DNA of 64,000 bases from Streptomyces nigrescens (GTDB lineage Bacteria; Actinomycetota; Actinomycetes; Streptomycetales; Streptomycetaceae), in NCBI GenBank assembly GCA_024349765.1, contig AP026074.1, forward strand, positions 124,001 to 188,000, given 5' to 3'. Numbering within the stretch: position 1 is the stretch's first letter; every line of letters begins with the position of its first letter. Of the stretch, positions 33,740-41,856 are shown piece by piece. The notes beneath the pieces are model-generated. The model did no database searches and was not told the DNA's origin. It was given only the letters and a program-made list of their open reading frames with translations. The position numbers and the translations under genes were made by a program.

Positions 33740-35179
33740 TTAACGCAAAATCGTTGCATCAGCGGGTGGGGTGGATGGGGCGACGGGGGTGGACGCGGGT
33801 GTCCGGTGGCCGGCTTCCGGACCGAGGAGGGTGACGGGCGGGTGGGCCGTCTCGTAGGCGCGTCCGGCGCGCAGGAGGGTGGCCTCGCCGAGCGCCCGGC
33901 CGATGAGCTGCATACCGATGGGCAGCCCCGCGCCGTCGAGTCCGACGGGCAGGGAGAGCGACGGCAGACCCGTGAGGTTCGCCGGGGCCGACAGCCTGAC
34001 GTACGCGTCGGACACGCTCTCGGTGCCTCCGGTGGCCGGCCAGCTGACCTCCTGCTGGTCACGGTGGACGGCCGTGCAGGGCACGGTCGGCGCGGCGATG
34101 AGGTCGACCTCGTCGAACAGCCGCGCCCAGGCACCCTGCATCAGGGTCCGGGCCCGCTGGGCGCGCAGGTAGTCGGTGGCCGGTACGAGCCCGCCCGCCT
34201 CCAGCAGGACGCGGACGTCGGGTCCGTACAGCTCCGGGGACGTGCGCAGGGTCTGTTCGTGCGCGGCGGTGGCCTCGGGCACCATGACGCCCCACTGGGT
34301 GGCCTGGACGTACTCGGTCATCGGAATGTCGATCTCGGTCAACTCGGCGCCGAGGGACGCGAGTTGACCGATGGCCCGGCGGACGGCCACTTCCACCTCG
34401 GGTGCCACCCGATCGAAGTAGTAGGTGCGGGGAACGGCGACGCGCAGGCCGGCCAGGCTCTCGTCCGTGCGGGCGGGCCCCTCCGTGGGGTGGTGACCGG
34501 TGAGGGCGGCGAGTACGAGCTCCGCGTCGCGCACCGTGCGGGTGATCGGGCCGACGTGGTCCAGGGACCAGGACAGCGGTGTGACGCCGTCCACGGGGAC
34601 GAGCCCGTAGGTGGGCTTGAGCCCCACGACACCGTTCAGGGCGGAGGGGACGCGGATCGAGCCGCCGGTGTCCGTCCCCAGCGCGAAGGTCGCCTCACCC
34701 GCCGCGACCGCCACCGCCGAGCCGCCGCTGGAACCACCGGCCACCCGGTCGGCGGCCCAGGCGTTCCGCGTCTGAGGCGTCGTCAGTCCGTAGGCGAATT
34801 CATGGGTGTGGGTCTTGCCCAGCAGCACCGCCCCGGCGCTGCGGAGGCGTGCCGCGACGATGCTGTCCTTGCGGGCCGTGTGGTGCGCGCGCACCCGGGA
34901 ACTGGCCGTCGTCGGCAGCCCGGCGGCGTCGATGAGGTCCTTCAGGGTCATCGGGATTCCGTGCAGCGGTCCGCGGTGCCGCCCCGCCGCGATGTCCCGT
35001 TCGGCCTGCGCGGCGGCCTTCCGGGCCTCGTCCGCGCACACGGTGACATAGGCCCCGAGATCGCCCTCCACCTCCGCGATGCGCTCCAGGGCCGAGTCGG
35101 TCAGGTCCACCGGCGAGAGCTCGCGAGCGGCGATCGCCCGCGCCGCATCGGCGAGCGAGAGTTCATACGGCAAGCGCAT
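33740..35179 (-). CDS. Amidase-signature hydrolase, AtzE/GatA type
   Basis: 479 residues. The Lys-Ser-Ser triad of the amidase-signature family is visible: Lys in MTLKDLIDAAG (near residue 80), the cis-Ser in AGGSSGGSAVAV and the nucleophile in LGTDTGGSIRVPS. It hydrolyses an amide bond. It overlaps by 17 nt with a small upstream gene resembling AtzG, so the two probably form a heterodimer like AtzE-AtzG (1-carboxybiuret hydrolase) or GatA with GatC. The substrate is unknown. The TetR gene follows directly. Confidence 0.92.
   Translation of the reverse strand: MRLPYELSLADAARAIAARELSPVDLTDSALERIAEVEGDLGAYVTVCADEARKAAAQAERDIAAGRHRGPLHGIPMTLKDLIDAAGLPTTASSRVRAHHTARKDSIVAARLRSAGAVLLGKTHTHEFAYGLTTPQTRNAWAADRVAGGSSGGSAVAVAAGEATFALGTDTGGSIRVPSALNGVVGLKPTYGLVPVDGVTPLSWSLDHVGPITRTVRDAELVLAALTGHHPTEGPARTDESLAGLRVAVPRTYYFDRVAPEVEVAVRRAIGQLASLGAELTEIDIPMTEYVQATQWGVMVPEATAAHEQTLRTSPELYGPDVRVLLEAGGLVPATDYLRAQRARTLMQGAWARLFDEVDLIAAPTVPCTAVHRDQQEVSWPATGGTESVSDAYVRLSAPANLTGLPSLSLPVGLDGAGLPIGMQLIGRALGEATLLRAGRAYETAHPPVTLLGPEAGHRTPASTPVAPSTPPADATILR
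33742..33755. promoter_or_regulatory. Half-site of the TetR operator before the repressor gene
   Basis: AACG-CAAAAT-CGTT is a short dyad containing TAACGCAAA, the half-site of the larger palindrome at 35534-35577. It lies within the 3' end of the amidase gene, about 12 bp upstream of the repressor start. Confidence 0.45.
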
Positions 35180-35402
35180 CTGCCTGCTCCTCTCCGGGGG
35201 TGCGGGACGACGGGTGGGTGAGGGTCGGCCGGGTGGCGGCCGGGGCGGCGTCCGACAGGTCCAGGTCGCGGAGCGGGCGCAGGACGTGCTGGATGTGGTT
35301 CGCCGTGGCTGCGATCACGTCGAGCCGTCCAGGTTCCACGGGCAGGCCCGCCCGCAGGGCCCAACGGGCCGCCTCCTGCGGGGAGAGATCTTCGGTGGTC
35401 AT
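35163..35402 (-). CDS. AtzG-like small subunit of amidase
   Basis: 79 residues (MTTEDLSPQEAARWALRAGLPVEPGRLDVIAATANHIQHVLRPLRDLDL). The pattern of a short N-terminal helix pair followed by LRPLRDLDL matches AtzG/DUF4089-type proteins, structural relatives of GatC that stabilise an amidase partner. The C-terminal 30 residues are low complexity. The start is the ATG with AAGGGATG upstream; an in-frame extension upstream is compositionally non-coding. It overlaps the amidase start, which supports co-translation. Confidence 0.75.
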   Translation of the reverse strand: MTTEDLSPQEAARWALRAGLPVEPGRLDVIAATANHIQHVLRPLRDLDLSDAAPAATRPTLTHPSSRTPGEEQADALAV

Positions 35403-35533
35403 TGCGGAACATCCCTTCCTGGGGTGTGAGTGTGTGGGCGTGAGTGCCCGGGGTGTGAGGGTGTGGGGCGCCGGTGTGCGGGTGTGGCCGGTGCCGCACG
35501 GTATCGGCGCCGAGGGGCCACTAAGGCTGAATA

Positions 35534-35577
35534 TTTGCGTTAGTGGACCGTACGGCATACCGTGCGACTAACGCAAA
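35534..35577. promoter_or_regulatory. TetR operator, 11-bp perfect arms
   Basis: TTTGCGTTAGT (35534-35544) and ACTAACGCAAA (35567-35577) are exact reverse complements, with a 22-bp spacer that is itself partly palindromic. It lies between the amidase set and the divergent MBL gene and should control both. It ends about 38 bp before the MBL start codon. Confidence 0.75.
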
Positions 35578-35615
35578 GAAACTGCTTTAGCTGAAGAGGG
35601 CCGAGGGAAGAAGCC

Positions 35616-36542
35616 ATGCATCAGTTCACGCCGCCCCCGCACGCCATCACCCACGGATCCGGGCCGGCCTGGGCCGTCGGCGATCTGCTGGTGCACCGTG
35701 TCGACGAGACGGAACTCCCGCCGCCGACCGGTGCCTGGCTGCTGCCCGATGCCACTTCCGACGTGGTGGATGACGCCCCCTGGCTGCGACCCGACTTCGC
35801 CACGTCCGACGGCGCGTTGCAGCTGGCCAGCCACAGCTTCGCGATCGAGGCGGACGGCCTGCGGGTGCTGGTCGACACCGGCATCGGCAACGGCAAGACC
35901 CGCGCCAACCCGGCCTGGGACCACCTGGACACCCCCTATCTCCGACGACTCACCGCGGCGGGCTTCGCGCCCGAAAGCGTCGACCTGGTCATCCTGACGC
36001 ATCTGCACACCGACCACGTCGGCTGGAACACCTTCGAGCGCGACGGGAGTTGGATCCCGACCTTCCCCCACGCCCGCTATCTGGTCGCACGCGCCGAGTG
36101 GGACTACTGGGCCGGCGTCGAAATGGACGAGCCGCGCCGGCAGATGTTCCGGGACTCGGTGCACCCGGTGCGGGACGCCGGGCTGCTCGACCTGGTCGAC
36201 GTCCCGGCCGCGGGCGGCGAAGTGGCCCCCGGCATCCGCCTGCGGCCCACTCCCGGTCATACACCGGGTCAGGTCGCCGTGGAACTCCACAGCGGTGCCC
36301 ACTCGGCCGTCATCACCGGTGACTGCGTCCACCACCCCGTCCAGCTGCACCGCCCCGCCATCACCAGCTGCGTGGACATCGACCCCGCCCAGGCCATCCA
36401 CAGCCGCCGCGAACTGCTCGCCTCGCTCGCCGACACCGAAACCCTGCTCCTGGGCAGCCACTTCCCCCCGCCGACCGCCGGCCTCGTCACCGCGGAGGGG
36501 GGCACCTACCGCCTGCGGCCCGTCCCTGGGGCTTCGTCCTGA
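35616..36542 (+). CDS. MBL-fold metallohydrolase
   Basis: 308 residues. The zinc motif HxHxDH is THLHTDHVGWN (His129, His131, Asp133, His134), with later ligands in TPGHTPGQ, TGDCVHHP and LGSHFPPP. The arrangement resembles lactonase-type MBL enzymes (AHL lactonase-like) rather than beta-lactamases. No signal peptide is present. It is divergent from the amidase operon and shares its operator, so both may act on one compound containing a lactone or ester and an amide. Confidence 0.88.
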   Translation: MHQFTPPPHAITHGSGPAWAVGDLLVHRVDETELPPPTGAWLLPDATSDVVDDAPWLRPDFATSDGALQLASHSFAIEADGLRVLVDTGIGNGKTRANPAWDHLDTPYLRRLTAAGFAPESVDLVILTHLHTDHVGWNTFERDGSWIPTFPHARYLVARAEWDYWAGVEMDEPRRQMFRDSVHPVRDAGLLDLVDVPAAGGEVAPGIRLRPTPGHTPGQVAVELHSGAHSAVITGDCVHHPVQLHRPAITSCVDIDPAQAIHSRRELLASLADTETLLLGSHFPPPTAGLVTAEGGTYRLRPVPGASS

Positions 36543-36827
36543 CCCGTCGCGAGCACGGCAGTGCGTCGAAGAGCTCCGGCCCGTACCGACGCAGCCGGTA
36601 GATGAGTTGCCGCACCCTCCGGCCCTGGCGTTCGTGAAGCCGAAGCGGGGCGCAGCGGATCGGGGGAAGCCGATCCGGTGCCCGAAGCCGGCTGACAACT
36701 GCCGTACTCCGACGGGCATCGCCATCGCGGTCCCTGTCGCGGGGGCGTTCAGAGGAGCGGAAGGTGGGAGTGGTACGCCCACCTTCCGGGGTCGTGCGCC
36801 CCCGGTTTCCGGCCTAGCCTCGATGCC
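36543..36827. promoter_or_regulatory. Regulatory gap with 11-bp-arm dyad for the second MmyB module
   Basis: This 285-bp gap has no gene. At 36758-36788 lies a perfect inverted repeat CGGAAGGTGGG / CCCACCTTCCG with a 9-nt spacer (AGTGGTACG), 40 bp before the regulator gene. It shares the TGGTAC core with the dyad of the first MmyB/SDR module. Confidence 0.65.
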
Positions 36828-37787
36828 ATGGAGATCGACACGGAGAACCTCCTCGGGCGCTTCCTGCGGGCCCGCCGCGAGCTGCTCCGGCCCGAGGACC
36901 TGGGCCTACCGGCGGGCGCCCGCCGCCGCGTGGCCGGGCTGCGGCGCGAGGAGGTGGCGCGGCTCGCCGGTGTGAGCACCGACTACTACGTACGGCTGGA
37001 ACAGGGCCGCGAGTGCCACCCCTCGGCCCAGGTGGTCGACGCACTGGCCCGGGCCCTGGAGCTGGAGGACGACGCGGCCGCGCATATGCACCGGCTCGCC
37101 CGCCCGTCCTCCGCTCGACGCCACCGGCCCGCCCGGCGCGGGCAGGTCAGCCCCCACCTGTTGCGCATGATGGCGGCCTGGCCGCACACCCCCGCCGTGG
37201 TCCTGGACCACTGCCTGACCGTACTGGCCGCCAACTCCCTGGGGGAGGCCCTGTTCGACGGCCACACCTACAGCGGGGACCTGGTCAGGCTGGTCTTCCT
37301 CGACCCGGACGCCCGCGACTTCTACCCCGACTGGGACCGGGTGGCGGCCAATGCCGTTGCCGGCCTGCGCGCGGCCGTCGACACCGAATACGACGACCCC
37401 CGCCTCATCGAGGTGGTCGGCGAGCTGTCGGTCAGGAGCGAGACCTTCCGCCGCCTCTGGGCCCGCCACGACATCCGCCGGAAGACCCACGAGACCAAAC
37501 GCTTCCACCACCCACTGGTCGGCGAACTCGCCCTGCACTACGAGTCGTTGACCGTGAACAGCGCCCCCGGCCAGCAACTCGTCGTCTACCAGGCCGCCCC
37601 GTCCAGCCGGTCCGAGGAGGCCCTCTCCTTGCTGGGAAGTCTCACCGCCGCTTCCGACGCCGCCACTGACGCCGCGGCCGAGCCCGTCGCCGAGCCCGCG
37701 CCCGATCCCGTCGCCGAGCCCGCGCCCGATCCCGTCGCCGAGCCCGTGGCCGATCGCGTGCGCGACGGGGACCCGCGCACGCGCTGA
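36828..37787 (+). CDS. XRE regulator with MmyB-like ligand domain (copy 2)
   Basis: 319 residues. HTH: VAGLRREEVARLAGVSTDYYVRLEQGRECHPSAQVVDALARAL. The MmyB-like domain (PAVVLDHCLTVLAANSLGEALF, RRLWARHDIRRKTHETKRFHHPLVGELALHYESL) follows. The C-terminus carries an unusual Glu-Pro-Ala-Pro-Asp-Pro-Val-Ala repeat tail of about 35 residues, encoded by a 24-bp tandem repeat. It is co-oriented with an SDR gene about 100 bp downstream. The domain order is the same as in the divergent module at 27-28 kb. Confidence 0.92.
   Translation: MEIDTENLLGRFLRARRELLRPEDLGLPAGARRRVAGLRREEVARLAGVSTDYYVRLEQGRECHPSAQVVDALARALELEDDAAAHMHRLARPSSARRHRPARRGQVSPHLLRMMAAWPHTPAVVLDHCLTVLAANSLGEALFDGHTYSGDLVRLVFLDPDARDFYPDWDRVAANAVAGLRAAVDTEYDDPRLIEVVGELSVRSETFRRLWARHDIRRKTHETKRFHHPLVGELALHYESLTVNSAPGQQLVVYQAAPSSRSEEALSLLGSLTAASDAATDAAAEPVAEPAPDPVAEPAPDPVAEPVADRVRDGDPRTR
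37689..37760 (+). repeat. 24-bp in-frame tandem repeat
   Basis: Two exact copies of a 24-bp unit (37689-37712, 37713-37736) and a third with three changes (37737-37760) encode an Ala-Glu-Pro-Ala-Pro-Asp-Pro-Val tail on the regulator. Copy number probably varies between strains. Confidence 0.75.
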
Positions 37788-37886
37788 TTGCGGTTCCTTC
37801 CGCGCATCGGCCCTTGACGGACGCCGCCGATGCGCCATGCCGCCGTGCCCGCGCGCCGCCCCACCACCCCCACTCAGGAGAACAGC

Positions 37887-38702
37887 GTGACCACGTCACA
37901 GCCACAGCCCCAAGCCGCTACCACCGCCCCGGAGGCCACCATCACCATGCCCGCGCCCGACCCCGCCACCACGTCCACCCCTGCCAAAGTCGTCCTCATC
38001 ACCGGCGCGAGCAGCGGGATCGGCCGCGCCACCGCGCAACGCCTGGCCCGCGAGGGGCACCAGGTGGTCCTCGGCGCCCGCCGCGAGGACCGACTGATCG
38101 AGATCGCGCGGGAGATCGAGGCCGCGGGCGGCAGGGCCGATGTGCGCCGCCTCGACGTGACCGACCGCGCGGACGTCACCAGCTTCGCTGAGGCCGCCGC
38201 CGAACGGCACGGCCGGATCGACGTCATCGTCAACAACGCCGGAATCATGCCGCTCTCGCGCCTCGACGCCCTCCAGGCCGACGAATGGGACCGCATGATC
38301 GACGTGAACGTCCGCGGCCTCCTCCACGGAATCGCCGCCGCCCTGCCCCACTTCCAACGCCAGGGCAGCGGCCACTTCATCACCGTCGCCTCGATCGGCG
38401 CCCACCAGGTGGTGCCGACGGGGGCCGTCTACTGCGCCACGAAGTACGCCGCCTGGGCGCTCACCGAGGGCCTCCGCCTGGAACTCGACCCGAGCATCCG
38501 TGTCACCACGGTCTCCCCAGGCGTCGTGGAGTCCGAGCTGGCCGATTCGATCACCGACGAGGCCGCTCGGGAGGCGATGCGGGCGTACCGCGCGGACTCC
38601 ATCCCGCCGAGCGGCATCGCCGACGCCATCTCCTACGCGATCGGCCAGCCGCCGGGCGTGGACGTCAACGAGCTCGTCATCCGCCCCGCCAAACAACGCT
38701 GA
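37887..38702 (+). CDS. Short-chain dehydrogenase/reductase (copy 2 module)
   Basis: 271 residues. A low-complexity N-terminal tail of about 32 residues precedes the SDR fold: VVLITGASSGIGRATAQRLA, VNNAGIMPLSRL, the Tyr-x-x-x-Lys motif YCATKYAAWALTEGLR and PGVVESELAD. The GTG start is fixed by AGGAG 6 nt upstream (at 37876-37880). It resembles oxidoreductases of the YdfG/serine-dehydrogenase type. It is probably regulated by the MmyB-type protein encoded just upstream. Confidence 0.92.
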   Translation: MTTSQPQPQAATTAPEATITMPAPDPATTSTPAKVVLITGASSGIGRATAQRLAREGHQVVLGARREDRLIEIAREIEAAGGRADVRRLDVTDRADVTSFAEAAAERHGRIDVIVNNAGIMPLSRLDALQADEWDRMIDVNVRGLLHGIAAALPHFQRQGSGHFITVASIGAHQVVPTGAVYCATKYAAWALTEGLRLELDPSIRVTTVSPGVVESELADSITDEAAREAMRAYRADSIPPSGIADAISYAIGQPPGVDVNELVIRPAKQR

Positions 38703-38782
38703 CCCCCCGTTGTAGGTGGGGTGGGATCGGGTACGCGCACCGGCACGACGGTTCCCCGTACGAGGAGAGGTGGGAAGACGAC

Positions 38783-39169
38783 GTGAGGGACCCAGAGGCG
38801 AGCGGGCAGGCCCGTGAGCAGGCGGCCCAGGTCCAGGTGGAGGTCACCGACTGCCGTGCCGAGGACGCCCATGCGGTGTTCGGCGCACTGAACGCGCTGT
38901 TCACCTCCAACCGGTCGACCGAGGACGTGCCTCGGGGCTCACCGGGAGCGAAGCCGACGGTATGGGCGGCGTCCGTTGACGTATCGGAGGCACCCGCCGA
39001 GGTGGAGCCGCGCCGGCTGGCCGAGCCGGTGACCGTCACCCTGCAGGGCGGCTACCGCGCGGTCCACCGCCTGCACGCGGGCCTGGCCCGCACATTCACC
39101 GTCCAGGACGTCGGATCGTCCTCCGGTGACCAGGAGCAGGAGTTGCAACTCCGTCTGCACTCGCGGTAG
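38783..39169 (+). CDS. Hypothetical protein
   Basis: 128 residues from a GTG, with GAGGAGAGG somewhat far upstream (about 16 nt). It begins with an acidic, Gln/Val-rich strand (QAAQVQVEVTDCRAEDAHAVFGALNALFTSNRS). It ends with a beta-rich segment (PVTVTLQGGYRAVHRLHAGLARTFTVQDVGS). It has no signal peptide or membrane helix and resembles no family I can name with confidence. Codon usage looks authentic. Confidence 0.5.
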   Translation: MRDPEASGQAREQAAQVQVEVTDCRAEDAHAVFGALNALFTSNRSTEDVPRGSPGAKPTVWAASVDVSEAPAEVEPRRLAEPVTVTLQGGYRAVHRLHAGLARTFTVQDVGSSSGDQEQELQLRLHSR

Positions 39170-39262
39170 TTCACCACGTAGGCCGTAGCGCCGGGGCTCC
39201 GGTCGCCAGAGACGTTCGCGGGCGGCCGTGGAGGTGCCGGCTGCCCGTGGAGGTCCGGCCGT

Positions 39263-40756
39263 TCAGCGCAGTTCCAGGCCGAGCTGCTTCTCCAGTACGG
39301 TCGCCTGTTCGGGCGTGGCGAAGAGGTAATGCGTGTCGTAGTTGCTGTCCCGGATACGCACGAACTGGACCAGGTGGAACCGGCGTGGGTCGACCTCGGG
39401 GTCGGGATCGACGTGCTCGATGAACTCCATGATCGCCAGGTGGTCCAGGTAGTCATCCGACTCGTGCTCGGTCTGCTGGGTCACCAGGACGCCGTTGCGC
39501 CTGAACTCCAGGACCTCGCCGAGCTTCTCGTCCTCGCGCAGCTGGACGTCGGTGATGGTGACCGCGCCCTCGGTGAGCGCCTCGGCCTCCGCCAGGATCC
39601 GCGCATAGCTCCCTTCGAGGTCGTCGACATCGTCCCCGTGAGCCGATATCGCCACACCGAACGCTTTGAGTGTGTCCGGCACTTCATGGGGTGGCAGCTC
39701 GTCGTGCGCGAAGTCGGCGTACTCGACGAGGACGCTGTCGACCTTCTCCTGCGACGCCATGCCCATCCGCGCCAGCAGCGCCCCCACGTGCGCGTACGAG
39801 GTCGCCCTGAACCAGATCAGCACGTCCCGGAGGCTTTCCTCCTCAAGGAACAGCTCACGCAGGCACCCCAGCGGAATCGCCGCACCCCCGACCCGCTTGT
39901 CCGGCTGGTCGATGAAGGGCACCTCGGTCCACGGACTCTCCCGCGACCCCGGGGCCCCGGGGTCGGCGTCCGGATCGAACGGGATGTACTGCCACACCGC
40001 CCCCTTGATGCGGCGGATCACCTCACCCATGTACCAGCAGGCGCCCTGCACGAACGGCTCATCCCGGGCCGCATCGAACTCCTCCGCCGTGGCGAACCGT
40101 TGCCGCACGACGGTTTCCAACCAGTCCAACGTGTCGGGGTGGAAATTCCACCGCCATGCTCCGTTGAACGCGTCCTCCGCCCAGGCGGAGAGTTCCTTGC
40201 TCCGCTCGTCCAGCCAGGCCGTCAGCACCGGGTCCTCCGGCATCGGCACCGTGGGGTCCACGCGCGGGGTGTGCTCCTTGACCGGCTTCCACCCCGGAAC
40301 CGCCTCCTGTAGCGCGGACACCGCTTCCCGCAGTCGCTCCACCTCATGGGCGAACGCGGTCCCGGTACGGACCCGGAGGGCGTGCGCTATCAGCAACCTC
40401 GGTGCAATGGGCGAGAGTTGGAGATCCGGGTCCGGCCAGACGACCGGCTGCCCCGGACGATCGTCGACCGGCCGGGTGTTCCAGCCCCAACCACCGCCCG
40501 CCGTGCCGAGCAGCACCTCGCCGAGATAGGCCATCGCACTCCGCACGAACTCCGCCCGCCTCTCGGGCTCTTGAACGGAGTCGTGGTGCTCCAGCAGACG
40601 AGCCTCCAGAGTCTCCAGCGACTCGGGGGAGTAGTCGAAGGGAACGCTCCTGCCGAGATGCACCTTCTCCAACAGCAGCAGCTGATACGGCAGATCGCCG
40701 ATCCACTGCTGAAGCAGCTGCTGGGGGGAGTTCTCCGGCTGTGTCTCAGGCACCAT
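39263..40756 (-). CDS. Unrecognised 497-residue cytoplasmic protein with internal duplication
   Basis: Two halves share a motif: FVRSAMAYLGEVLLGTAGGGWGWNTRP (near residue 70) and FVQGACWYMGEVIRRIKGAVWQYIPFD (near residue 235). Each is followed by an acidic Asp-Pro-rich loop and a Pro-(I/L)-x-Leu helix start. The last third contains a charged alpha/beta region (VTITDVQLREDEKLGEVLEFRRNGVLV). Trp and acidic residues are abundant, and no signal peptide or membrane segment is seen. Such folds occur among bacterial toxin-immunity families, but I cannot make that assignment here. It is monocistronic. Confidence 0.7.
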   Translation of the reverse strand: MVPETQPENSPQQLLQQWIGDLPYQLLLLEKVHLGRSVPFDYSPESLETLEARLLEHHDSVQEPERRAEFVRSAMAYLGEVLLGTAGGGWGWNTRPVDDRPGQPVVWPDPDLQLSPIAPRLLIAHALRVRTGTAFAHEVERLREAVSALQEAVPGWKPVKEHTPRVDPTVPMPEDPVLTAWLDERSKELSAWAEDAFNGAWRWNFHPDTLDWLETVVRQRFATAEEFDAARDEPFVQGACWYMGEVIRRIKGAVWQYIPFDPDADPGAPGSRESPWTEVPFIDQPDKRVGGAAIPLGCLRELFLEEESLRDVLIWFRATSYAHVGALLARMGMASQEKVDSVLVEYADFAHDELPPHEVPDTLKAFGVAISAHGDDVDDLEGSYARILAEAEALTEGAVTITDVQLREDEKLGEVLEFRRNGVLVTQQTEHESDDYLDHLAIMEFIEHVDPDPEVDPRRFHLVQFVRIRDSNYDTHYLFATPEQATVLEKQLGLELR

Positions 40757-40822
40757 GCGAACACTGTAGGGGCGACCACTGACAGTGACCGTTCTCGCAG
40801 GTCAAGCCGGCTGAGGTGACCG

Positions 40823-41161
40823 ATGTCAGGTGCTGAGCTGACGGCTCTCCGGGCACAGGACTCCCAGGCAAAGGACTCCCAGGTGAAGGACTCCCAGGCA
40901 CGGGATCGCCAGGCACCGGACTCCGAGGCACCGGACTCCCAAGCACCGGACTCCCAGGCACCGGACTCCGAGGCACCGGACTCCCAGGTGCATGGAATGG
41001 ACATACCGGTCATGGAGGGAAGGGGTCGCGTGGCCTGGGTGGCGCCCCGCCCGCAGGTCAGGCGCCTGCGGCAGCTGCCGGCAGGTCAGATCTCGGCCAG
41101 GTCTCGGCGCGGCCACGCTTTGGGTGGTGCGGCACCTCCGCGGCCCTCTGACGTTGACTGA
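40823..41161 (+). CDS. Possible ORF spanning the 15-bp repeats
   Basis: 112 codons from ATG. The first half is a string of Asp-Ser-(Gln/Glu)-Ala-Pro pentapeptides produced by the tandem repeat, and the second half is Arg/Pro-rich. There is no clear ribosome-binding site and no recognisable domain. The opposite strand is also open here and would read Leu-Gly-Val-Arg-Cys repeats. Expression is doubtful. Confidence 0.2.
   Translation: MSGAELTALRAQDSQAKDSQVKDSQARDRQAPDSEAPDSQAPDSQAPDSEAPDSQVHGMDIPVMEGRGRVAWVAPRPQVRRLRQLPAGQISARSRRGHALGGAAPPRPSDVD
40843..40992. repeat. 15-bp minisatellite, about ten units
   Basis: Nine recognisable units of consensus GGACTCCCAGGCACC, starting at 40858, 40873 and every 15 bp to 40978, with a degenerate unit before them. 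The units diverge at 1-4 positions. The array lies between an unrecognised gene and the iron-box promoter. Confidence 0.85.
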
Positions 41162-41172
41162 TCCGCAGTGCC

Positions 41173-41191
41173 TTAGGTAAGCCTTACCTTC
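41173..41191 (+). promoter_or_regulatory. DtxR/DmdR iron box
   Basis: TTAGGTAAGCCTTACCTTC matches the 19-bp actinobacterial iron box (TTAGGTTAGGCTAACCTAA type), with a perfect AGGTAAG-C-CTTACCT core at 41175-41189. It ends 30 bp before the start of the following membrane-protein gene, which should be repressed by iron-loaded DmdR/IdeR. Confidence 0.85.
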
Positions 41192-41221
41192 ATTATTTGC
41201 CCTTCTCGCCTGGAGCTCGAC

Positions 41222-41812
41222 GTGCCATCGCTGTCCGCCGCCACCACCGCCGCAGATCGCCCCCCACGGCTGCGGCCGCACGACTCGTGGTGGGCCGTCG
41301 GCGCCGCGGGCCTCCTGGCCGTCCTCGCCCTCACCTCCTGCCTGTGGGCCTCCGCCCACCTGCACCCCGACCCGGCTCTGCACACGGCGGCCCTCTTCGT
41401 CCACCTGGCCTCCATGGCGTTGGGATTCGGCGCGGTCTTGGTGATCGACTACTACGGTCTGCTGTGGCTGACCGGCAGATGCACCCTCGCCGAGGCGCTC
41501 ACCACGGCCGACCGGCTCCACACACCGGTCTGGTCCGGCCTCGCGGGCCTGGTGGGCAGCGGCGCCCTGCTCCACCCCGACCTCGGCTCCGCCCTCACCC
41601 GCACCAAGCTGGCCCTCGTCCTCGTCCTCACCCTCAACGGTCTGCAGGCCCGAGTCCTCGCCCGGCGCCTGGCCGGCCCCGCGGCCATCGCGCACCCGGA
41701 GGTGCCGGCGCTGAGGCCCCGGACCCTGTTGTGGGGCGCCGCCACCGCGGCGGTGTCTCAGCTGTGCTGGTGGGGAGCGGTCGCCATAGGCTTCCTCAGC
41801 AGTCGGCACTGA
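41222..41812 (+). CDS. Iron-regulated membrane protein, unknown
   Basis: 196 residues with four or five hydrophobic helices (AVGAAGLLAVLALTSCLWASAHL, AALFVHLASMALGFGAVLVIDYYGLLWL, GLAGLVGSGALL, KLALVLVLTLNGLQARVLA, LLWGAATAAVSQLCWWGAVAIGFL). Histidines near the helix ends could bind metal or heme. The start is GTG. The iron box just upstream places it in the iron-starvation regulon, so a role in iron or heme handling is plausible, but no transporter family was recognised. Confidence 0.7.
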   Translation: MPSLSAATTAADRPPRLRPHDSWWAVGAAGLLAVLALTSCLWASAHLHPDPALHTAALFVHLASMALGFGAVLVIDYYGLLWLTGRCTLAEALTTADRLHTPVWSGLAGLVGSGALLHPDLGSALTRTKLALVLVLTLNGLQARVLARRLAGPAAIAHPEVPALRPRTLLWGAATAAVSQLCWWGAVAIGFLSSRH

Positions 41813-41856
41813 GCGGCGAAGCCGTCCGGGCCGGCCAGCGTGTACTCGTCACTCTG

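Noticed and set aside
40843-40992. CRISPR array
   Set aside because: Repeat units are 15 bp, contiguous and diverged, with no spacers and no cas genes nearby.
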